Below, in pieces: positions 48,849-58,735 of a DNA stretch of 64,000 nucleotides (positions within the stretch are counted from its first letter, which is position 1; the number at the start of each line of letters is the position of its first letter). The notes beneath the pieces were generated by a model. It saw only the letters and a program-made list of their open reading frames with translations. It was not told the origin of the DNA and searched no databases. Origin of the DNA: Rhabditoides inermis (Eukaryota > Nematoda > Chromadorea > Rhabditida > Rhabditidae); NCBI GenBank assembly GCA_963966185.1, contig CAWZYM010000052.1:12501-76500 (forward strand). Direction: 5' to 3'. Made by a program: the position numbers and the translations under genes.

Positions 48849-50202
48849 GGTTCATAGATGATATGCGCTCAAAGGCGATAATGTATTCGATCGGCTCAAG
48901 GCCATATAGTTCACAAACGGAAACAATAAATTCATTGAATATCGAGGAAACACATGACAATCGGCGAAAGGCATCTTGCAGTTGAACGCGTACAGCACCT
49001 CCCTTCCAACGGGCAACAGAGCACTAAAAATGGGTAATAACACGGTAGTATAGGTACGTCATAAAATTTTTGACTCACATTGATAGACGCTATGAGGCTG
49101 TTGATATTCTCGACGCATGTGAAAAGAGAAGGGATGATGAACTTCACAAGTTGAGAGCAATTCCGAATCGTTGATATCACATCGATCTGAAAGATATAAT
49201 CGTTAAACAATATTGCTGGTTCGGCTAATTGAATACATAAAAAGAACTTTAAAACCTAATTTGATTAAAAATAAAGAAAGAGTGCATGAAATCGGAGAGT
49301 GGCAATATAAGAAAAAAATATTTCATTGATTGTTTTCATTGTACCCATCTGTTAAATGTTTTCCCCTTCCCTTTTCTTTCGCTTTTTGAATGCATCGGGG
49401 GGCTGCCGCCCCCCGCACCCCCCGCTTTTCTCTCGCTTTTTTAATGCATCGGGGGGCTGCCGCCCCCCGCACCCCCCGCTTTTCTCTCGCTTTTTTAATG
49501 CATCGGGGGGCTGCCGCCCCCCGCACCCCCCGCTTTTCTCTCGCTTTTTTATTGCATCGGGGGGCTGCCGCCCCCCGCACCCCCCGCTTTTCTCTCGCTT
49601 TTTTTATTGCATCGGGGGGCTGCCGCCCCCCGCACCCCCCGCTTTTCTCTCGCTTTTTTAATGCATCGGGGGGCTGCCGCCCCCCGCACCCCCCGCTTTT
49701 TTTATTGCATCGGGGAGCTGCCGCCCCCCGCACCCCCCGCATCACTTGTTTTGATCCACTATCTCCGCCATCCAATCTCTCTCTCTCTCTCTCTCTCCCT
49801 CTCTCTCTCTCTCTACACTCTTCTCTAACTGTCTGTCTCTTTCCCAATGGATCGTCTTCCCACTAACAGGTCAGATTTGCATTTGACCATACATACATTG
49901 CATCTCTCACGGCTCACACAAATAGCCGCTAGTAAAGTGTTCTCAAGTTCTGATCCGGCCAGCGGCAACCGGGACACATTTTGAACACATATAACCGATG
50001 ACATCACGTAACTTTTTCATACACGCAATTTAATATTCCCAAAAGCTAAAAGAAGGTTAATTAAAAGAATAAAACAAACTAAACACCTTCTCCTTGTCCT
50101 CGGCAGCGCTATCATCGACAGTGCGGGGTTGTGACTGCACACTGGACACGACTTGTGCTTCCCTGTACATCATAAAAGTTTCGTTGTTCAGTTGTTCTAC
50201 TG

Positions 50203-50246
<44 letters not shown>

Positions 50247-50570
50247 TGAATACGTAAAAATATATAACGGATATTTACCTGTGAATGGGCTTCATCTGCT
50301 GGTGCTCCACTGACTTCTTCTCGCTGAAAGGCATCTGCAGCTTCACGTCCTTCTCCTCGGCCTCTTTCCCCATGCACTCCACACTACGCGAGCACACCTG
50401 AAACAACAACATGACCGTTAAAAATGAATTAAAAGAATAAAACAAACTAAACACCTTCTCCTTGTCCTCGGCAGCGCTATCATCGACAGTGCGGGGTTGT
50501 GACTGCACACTGGACACGACTTGTGCTTCCCTGTACATCATAAAAGTTTCGTTGTTCAGTTGTTCTACTG

Positions 50571-50628
<58 letters not shown>

Positions 50629-51297
50629 GAATACGTAAAAATATATAACGGATATTTACCTGTGAATGGGCTTCATCTGCTGGTGCTCCACTGACTTCTT
50701 CTCGCTGAAAGGCATCTGCAGCTTCACGTCCTTCTCCTCGGCCTCTTTCCCCATGCACTCCACACTACGCGAGCACACCTGAAACAACAACATGACCGTT
50801 AAAAATGAATTAAAAGAATAAAACAAACTAAACACCTTCTCCTTGTCCTCGGCAGCGCTATCATCGACAGTGCGGGGTTGTGACTGCACACTGGACACGA
50901 CTTGCGCTTCCCTGTACATCATAAAAGTTTCGTTGTTCAGTTGTTCTACTGTTATATATATATATATATATATATTATAATTGAATACGTAAAAATATAT
51001 AACGGATATTTACCTGTGAATAGGCTTCATCCGCTGGTGCTCCACCGACTTCTTCTCGCTGAAAGGCATCTGCAGCTTCACGTCCTTCTCCTCGGCCTCT
51101 TTCCCCATGCACTCCACACTACGCGAGCACACCTGAAACAACAACATAACCGTAAAAAATGAATTAAAAGAATAAAACAAACTAAACACCTTCTCCTTGT
51201 CCTCGGCAGCGCTATCATCGACAGTGCGGGGTTGTGACTGCACACTGGACACGACTTGCGCTTCCCTGTACATCATAAAAGTTTCGTTGTTCAGTTG

Positions 51298-51341
<44 letters not shown>

Positions 51342-51633
51342 ACGTTAACAAGATAACGGAGATTTACCTATGATAAGGATTCATCCGCTGGTGCTCCATT
51401 GGCTTCTTCTTGTGCATCTGCAGCTTCACGTACACACCACGCGAGCACACCTGAAGCAACAACATCAACAATAAACGATCGAATCGATATCACTCACAGG
51501 GGAGCTCCTAGTGTAGCCGCATCGTCCTGCGAACTTGCCGTTCACGTGTACGAGTCGCTGGTACATCGTATGAGTCTGATCAGCCTCCATGTCCCTACAA
51601 TACAATAACCACTGACACGTCAAAAAACAAAAC

Positions 51634-51669
<36 letters not shown>

Positions 51670-52275
51670 TAAGAAATACCAGTCGGTAACAGAGTAGTGC
51701 AAAGTAGACGTCAATGCTCACCTCTGCTCAGCGATGTCTCCACCACACTGCCGACGAACCTTACATTGCAGATCTTCCCCCGTGGAAATGAAGGTGGAAT
51801 ACGCTTCGACGAAAAATTCAACGAAACGGGTCACCTGAAACATAACCAAATAAACTGCATGACATTTAAATTACCATCCATCGACGACCCTTCACAAGCA
51901 GGTTCGTCGTGTCAATCGACAAGTTCACACGAAAAGCATCCTGCAATAAACAAAAAAGTTTGATGCGAATCTAAACATGCAATCAAATGGCCATTGAACA
52001 TACCTCCATCAGGCGCAGTCGGAAGAACCGCCGACCCACAACGGCTCCAACGGAATGAAGTTGGATACGAAGAACGATCTTGGCTTCCTAACAAAGTTTC
52101 AGTGAATTCATAAAATATATTAGGAATCTTTTAAAAAAAATCTTAAAAAAAGTAATATAATCTGTTCAAATTGAATCAAATCAGAACAAACCTGGAATCG
52201 AGGAAAAAGGGCAACTTGCGGTGGTTTCGGCGGAGGGCGGAACTTTGAGCAAATCAAAGCATATGACATGGTCAT
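48841..52275 (-). CDS. Uncharacterised gene with amplified exon pairs
   Basis: The family is not recognised. Exons supported by phase and splice sites: 52275-52192, 52087-52004, 51940-51875, 51834-51722, 51594-51498, 51450-51368, then four 76-bp exons (51265-51190, 50911-50836, 50530-50455, 50162-50087) alternating with three 119-bp exons (51132-51014, 50778-50660, 50397-50279), and the terminal 49186-49079 and 49023-48841. The ATG follows a GATTTCAG acceptor, suggesting trans-splicing. N-terminal part: LSIDTTNLLVKGRRWM, VTRFVEFFVEAYSTF and CKVRRQCGGDIAEQRDME. Repeat part: charged segments such as MGKEAEEKDVKLQMPFSEKK. C-terminus: hydrophobic helices (LYGLEPIEYIIAF). An exon between 50087 and 49186 may be missing from the model. 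The stop codon overlaps the Helitron start by 8 bases. The promoter region is shared with IGBP1. Confidence 0.68.
49391..49740. repeat. G/C-palindromic 54-55 bp minisatellite
   Basis: Seven copies of a unit built around CGGGGGGCTGCCGCCCCCCG, a perfect hairpin with G6 and C6 arms, separated by a CACCCCCCGCTTTTCTCTCG spacer and TTTTTTAATGCAT. It lies in an intron (or the gap in the model) of the minus-strand gene. Both strands give spurious repetitive frames. Confidence 0.93.
50087..51310 (-). repeat. Tandem duplication of a two-exon cassette with (TA)n introns
   Basis: Units of about 355-385 bp, each containing a 76-bp exon, a ~57-bp intron, a 119-bp exon and an intron with a (TA)n tract of varying length (50204-50240, 50573-50626, 50954-50976, 51301-51338). 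There are three full copies plus a diverged founder pair at 51450-51190. 76+119=195 bp, so every added cassette inserts 65 residues in frame. Confidence 0.92.
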
Positions 52276-52620
52276 GTCTGAAATCTCGCAATTGCGACGA
52301 CGATGGTTAAATGTTAAGTAATTATTAAGTAATAATAAGTAATACAAAAAATACAAAAAATTAAATACAAAAAACAATCATGCAGAAAAAATAAATTTTT
52401 ATGTTCCACGTGTTACAAATTTACACCATTTTCGCTATTGCTGCATTTAGACGCATATTCGTCACTTAATCGTAGCAATCAAAAAAGTTGAGAAAATGGT
52501 GGTAATCTTTATTTAGTGCGCTGCGCGCACTAATGTTCAGATCTTCTACATCATTATGGTCACGTTTTTGTCCCACATATTCGTCGATGAAACGGTTGTT
52601 TTTTTATGGAAATTGTCAGA
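52276..52620. promoter_or_regulatory. Bidirectional promoter region
   Basis: A 345-bp spacer between the divergent starts of the minus-strand repeat gene (52275) and IGBP1 (52621). It contains an acceptor-like GATTTCAG for the minus gene and A/T-rich DNA. It is called regulatory from position only; no specific site is recognised. Confidence 0.5.
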
Positions 52621-53912
52621 ATGAGTTCCGGTCGTGATGGTTCATCAGAAGAGTCTATGCGCCAGAATCTTGACGTGTGTGAACAAGTAATCGAGGACAT
52701 CGAGTCTGGTCTATTTGCTACGAAGAATTTGCAGGTGACGGAAAAGTGTTTACTTCGTTCATAATGACTTGCTTCAGGACCGCCTTGTGGACTGCATCGC
52801 TCGCCTGGAGCAGCTTACTCGCCAAGTTAACGAGTTGGCGCTGTTCTCATCGAACGAGTTCGTAGAGGAGCTTCCGTCATCGTCTCTTTCCTTTCTCCTT
52901 CTGCCATGCTACCTCGGAGTTGCCCATCACAACACCATCACAGAGCCAATGATGCGCATCGAGCAGCTCCAGATGGCTAAGGCAGGTTTAAGTTTTTTCT
53001 TCCTTAAATGTTTGTATGTTTGTAGACTTACTACTGCGACTTCCTGTCTCGCCTCGCCGAATATGGTGTGATCAACTTCCGCCTTCCGTGGAAGACAGAC
53101 GATGGCGAGGAATTGAAAGAGAAGGCCGATGATGGTGAGTATGTTGTCTTCTCCTAATTCGTTTTGTTAACAATCATGTATTTGAGATGCGTGCTCTTCG
53201 AAGACAGTGGTGCGGAAGACAGGGGAAGAGTTGCGTCAAGAAAAGATGTCTCGTTTCAAGCAGCAGAAGACGCTTGAGAACGCTTTGCAGGCTGCGCGAA
53301 AGCAACGCGAGCTTGACCCCGATGACGATTTTAACATTGTAAACTTTGTCTCTTAATCAGTTTCACACAATACATATTTTAGCGCGAGCTTTACATGATC
53401 CAGCTGCGATATTGGTCTATCAAGCTACTCGGAGAGTTGAACTCGATTGAAGGTAAGTATTACGTTGTGCGATTTTTTTAGTTATTGAATATCAGATGAG
53501 CTGCCTATCCTGGAGCACATGATGAAGGTGCGGTCCGGGCAAGTTGCACAGCCCGATCCTGAGAAGAAGCGCAAGCCGGGACAAAAGCCCTTCATAATCA
53601 CTCGCAGTGCTGAACAGAAAAAGGTGTCCTATTCTTGAGGGTAGAAAAGACAGCATGTTTTAGGTATTCGGTCTGGGTTACCCGTCGATGCCTGTGCTGA
53701 CGGTGGACGAGTGGTACCAGCAGATGGAGGCTTCGGGTCGGTGGGGCAGTGGGCGTCCGGGAGAGAAGCCGCAGACGATTGAGAGTCATCCCTCGGACAG
53801 CGAGAACGAGGACGAGACGGATCCCGAGTACCTGCGACAGAAGGCAATGCGGTGGGATGAGTACAAGGATACTCATCGCAGGGGATGGGGAAACACCCAC
53901 AACAAGGGGTGA
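52621..53912 (+). CDS. IGBP1/alpha4/TAP42 family PP2A-associated protein
   Basis: Cytosolic regulator binding the catalytic subunits of PP2A-type phosphatases; 334 residues, the normal length. Exons: 52621-52734, 52778-52981, 53026-53134, 53208-53338, 53383-53452, 53496-53623 and 53664-53912. The N-terminal helical domain holds LFSSNEFVEELPSSSLSFLL and RIEQLQMAKTYYCDFLSRL. The middle has KMSRFKQQKTLEN and YMIQLRYWSIKLLGELNSIE. The C-terminal signature is KPFIITRSAEQ, VFGLGYPSMPVLTVDEWYQQ and MRWDEYKDTHRRGWGN. Exon 2 must end before GCAGGT (52982) to keep the conserved spacing, so intron 2 is a GC-AG intron. PHAX follows 196 bp downstream on the same strand, consistent with an operon. In C. 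elegans the orthologue is ppfr-4 (from memory). Confidence 0.95.
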
Positions 53913-54108
53913 ACCATCCACCCTTATTTCTTTCTACTCTTGTGATCTGCCCAGTTGTATATTATGATCCGGCTATGTTTTGTATGAGTTTTATAAACAG
54001 TTTTTAAAACATTTGATGGTACTTAAGGATGTCTGTTGGTTGAAGCACCATGTGATATCTGAGTTGATGCGGGCTGTCCGTGAGTATGAAGCAAGATTTT
54101 CAGGAAAT

Positions 54109-55493
54109 ATGTCGTTTCGTACGCGAAAGGACGAGGGTGAGTGTTTCTCTTTTTTTTGCACATCTGATTTCCTGTGTTTCATAGATGTGAGTTCGGATGA
54201 CGAGGGGCCGGCTGTTCGCCGCGCGAGGTTGGAGAATGAGGATGAGGTGTCGACGAGCAAGAAGAAGGCCCATGTCTGGACGGACGTCGCTATTGAGCAG
54301 ACCCTCAATGTGGGTTGAATGAAATCTCCTAGTGATCACCTTGGTCATTTCTAGGATGGCAGTTACGGACTAGATGTCGCTACAGGAGGCCGCGATATAG
54401 TGAATGTGAGCCGCGGACCGGAGAGCTTCCTTTTGCCGAAGGACAAGGATAGCATTGAATCGAAGGGAGAGTCGCCGGTGCCTCCTACTGGAACTGTGCC
54501 GATTGTCACTGTGTCTCCCGCTGCCGAGGATCCTTTCGCAGATACGGTCGACCTAGCCGATGTGGAGGGATTCGGGGTGAGCAATCAAATAAAAAGGAGA
54601 AAAAGTAGACGTGTTCTAGGTGACAAAGAGTGCGAATCAGCGTCCGGCGTATATGAAACGGACGAACTACTTCGTGAAGGGAAAGATGTATAAGTCGAAT
54701 GAGATTCCTGGAAGGAACGGCGAGCCTGTGCGGGGACAGTGGAACAACCGCGGGATGGGCGGTAGGGGAAGGGGAGGATATCAAGCGAGGCCGAAGCGGC
54801 CCTGGAACGTGAGTGTATGTAAAGAGGTAAAGTTGAGAGATTCGGGTTTTCAGAACCCTGCAGGACTGATCACCAAGGAGTATTCGTTGGAGGCACTGAT
54901 GGCGTATGAAATCCCAGAGGGACTGACTCTTGACCAGCTGGGAGAGGAGATTGCAACTGCTCTCGGGGACCAGAACCCCGACATGCTCAAGCAGATAGTG
55001 CAAGAGGTGGGCGAGGAGAAGGCGCTCAAGCTGTTCGAGGAGACGCGCCAGGTCGAGGCCGGAGGAGGAATGATGATCAATAACGGAGAGCGAAGGTGAG
55101 GGGAACAAGAAAAATGAGACTATGAGGAAAGACGTATGATACATATTTCAGACGCACTCCTGGTGGAGTGTTCATAGCCATGTTCAAGGCGGATCTTGAT
55201 GTCGCTCCGGAGATCAAGGTGAGGAGAAGATGAATGCATCATTAATTGTTTCATGCTGTTGTTTATAGGATCGTCTGTTCGAGGAGTCTAAGAAGCAGTT
55301 CCGCGTCATTCAGTCAGCCAAGCGTAGGAAGGGAAAAAACGTCTCATATGAGGACAAGCTCAAGGAGGCATCGGATCTGCTGATTCGTGAGCGGTCCACG
55401 GGGGATATAAATGAAGGAGAGGAGCTGCCCGAGCTGCCCACTGTCCAGAAGGTTCTCGGAAATCCCGCCAACGTGGATACTATGGAATCATGA
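54109..55493 (+). CDS. PHAX, phosphorylated adaptor for U snRNA export
   Basis: Nuclear adaptor that links capped U snRNAs, the cap-binding complex and CRM1 for export; 365 residues. Exons: 54109-54136, 54185-54309, 54355-54576, 54620-54808, 54854-55095, 55152-55218 and 55269-55493, all in phase. An acidic N-terminus with DVSSDDEG (possible phosphosite) is followed by an RG-rich stretch (RGMGGRGRGGYQARPKR). The RNA-binding domain at about 205-285 contains LKQIVQEVGEEKALKLFEET and the family signature NNGERRRTPGGVFIAMFKAD. The ATG lies 5 bp after a GATTTTCAG acceptor, fitting SL trans-splicing as a downstream operon gene. AATAAA is at 55612-55617. Confidence 0.93.
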
Positions 55494-56799
<1,306 letters not shown>

Positions 56800-56928
56800 G
56801 CGCGTGGGCAATCAACATGTCATGTTATCCGTTGATAAATATTGTCCAGTTTCCTCATTGTTGCTTTGTTTAGATAATATGATCGTTGTATTCGGCTCGT
56901 CTGAATAGTGGTGTATTATTTATCACAT

Positions 56929-57486
56929 TCAATATATTTTGCGGAGCTGACGTCGTTTCTTTCCGTTCTTCGATTCACTTCGACATTTGAATAATATGTA
57001 GTTTTGCTTCTGCTTTCTGAAGTACCCGGCGCCTGCCCATCGACTGTTGATAGCGTCTTTTTCTGTCTGAATGAAATGTTTTTTTCTCTTGAAAATTAAC
57101 TGCATTCACTAACCTGGTACCATTGAATAGGATCGGAAAAATCTTCATATCGACTTAATCTAACAGTTGTTCTGTCGCATGGTTTGTAGCTTCCCTTTCG
57201 AGGATGTAAACAGAATTGTTCACATTCGTTTCCATGCCCATCGGTTGATGTGATGTTGACCTGCAATTATTGAGTGTTTGTGTGTCTACTGATAAAATCT
57301 GATAATCACCTCTACGAAATATCCAGATGACGATGGATTCAGAACCTGCACAACGTAGAATGGACTGTCAGGAATAGGAGCTCCCTGAGTAATTTTATTG
57401 ATGATCTCGTATATCTCGTATATTTCTTCTGTCACCTGGATGGATTGCGTGTATCCACTAGGCAGATTTCCTCCCGTACTGTAGAT
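56929..57486 (-). CDS. Last three exons of an uncharacterised gene
   Basis: Exons 57486-57310, 57260-57114 and 57066-56929 keep one frame with 47-49-bp introns and encode 153 residues to a TGA. The sequence is soluble-looking with several cysteines: IYSTGGNLPSGYTQSIQVTE, FYVVQVLNPSSSGYFVEVNI, CEQFCLHPRKGSYKPCDR, DFSDPIQWYQ and a basic end KNGKKRRQLRKIY. The family is unrecognised. An acceptor (TTGCTCTAG) precedes the first of these exons, so 5' exons should lie upstream. Instead a Penelope-like element starts 157 bp away, so the gene is either interrupted in an intron or a truncated duplicate. The same three exons recur at 62596-62039 with one coding change. Confidence 0.68.
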
Positions 57487-57642
57487 CTAGAGCAACATCG
57501 ATTAGACTTGCAATGTTGCAATGCCATATTATTAATCATATTTCATATGCAGTTTTTTGGACATGGAGGATAAAAACACGTAATAGGTCGACATAGCCTA
57601 TTCTCCCCTCTCTCGTTGGCGATGGTGGTGGTGGGTTACCCC

Positions 57643-57940
57643 TTTTGTTTGTTTGTTTACTATCTTTACTCTAACTTTCTCATTATAGGTTTCTACTATT
57701 TTTTCCAGATTTTACTTTGTTCGCTACTTTCCTTTCGTCCGCTGTGGCCCTGCACTGATGAGCGTTCAGGCAGTAGGCCCACCACAGTGGATGTTCTTAT
57801 TTCGATTCTATCATTTAGTCAGTAACTCTAGATATAGTACGTTGATGTAGCCTGTCTGCAGGATAATGGGCCGAAACAGGGATTCTGTTTCTCATTTATT
57901 TGTGAACTACTCTCTCTGCTTTGTCAATTCCTCATTGTTT
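57643..57940 (+). repeat. Pseudo-LTR, left copy
   Basis: A direct repeat of 61684-61981 (offset 4,041 bp) with one or two substitutions. It contains a CTGATGAGCG string and, further on (about 57841-57896), TTGATGTAGCC...GGGCCGAAACAG followed by CTG at hairpin distance. This resembles a degenerate hammerhead ribozyme, a motif reported in Penelope-like element repeats. Confidence 0.9.
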
Positions 57941-58735
57941 GTAGTTGGTTAGCACATGACTGTGATCTCTCGCGTGTATTACGCAGAGAGGCGCGTTTTG
58001 TCTCTTTCCAACTTTCTTTCTTACTTACATTATCTTTTCCTCTTACTATTTTATTTATTCCGTTACATTTATTTCTTCTTACTGTTTCACATTTTATTCT
58101 CTACGTTATACTTTCCTGCCCTGCCTTTTAAAGGCACGTCTGACCTTTGTTGTCGTATAAATCAATATTTTATATGTATTCTACTACATATTATTCTGTC
58201 TGTACTACTTCCCTTTTCTCTCTCACCGTTTACGGCGAGACTTGCACCGTGCCGATCCTGTTCTCCCTAAGTGCACCTGGGAGAACGCGGCATGCCTTCC
58301 TAAGTGCACCTGGAAGGATTGTGCGGAGCTGCTCACCGTGACCGGCCGGGTCCCCTGGCTAGTCGCACCGAGCAGCTCACCCCACTCTAGTCTCATAAAT
58401 GCACCTTGAGACAGTGAGTGGGTTTACTTATTCTTTATTTTATCTTTCTTTCTCTATACGAGAAAGTTAGTTTTTCATTCATATTTTTCTTTCATTCCTT
58501 TTTTTGCATTTTATCCGCAATATTAGAATCTTTCTATTTTCCTTCACATACCTGTACTTTTTTGAATCTAAATAGTGTTTGGTAGCAGGAGTCACATATC
58601 TGTACACAATTCTTTCTTTCTTTTTTACTATTTGTTCTACTCTCTGGAGGGCTCATGTGGTCCGGGCCCATGACATATTATTCTTATTTTACTACTGAGG
58701 TTGTCATGCAACCAACTTCGATTGCGCTTTGATAA

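Noticed and set aside
49323..49866. Frames of 101-174 codons with GGCRPPHPP or RGAAAPR repeats
   Set aside because: Translations of the 54-55 bp G/C minisatellite, open on both strands by composition.
57750..57790. CTGATGAGCG as the hammerhead core in the pseudo-LTR
   Set aside because: No GAAA partner follows at the required position; the downstream GCCGAAAC string fits better.
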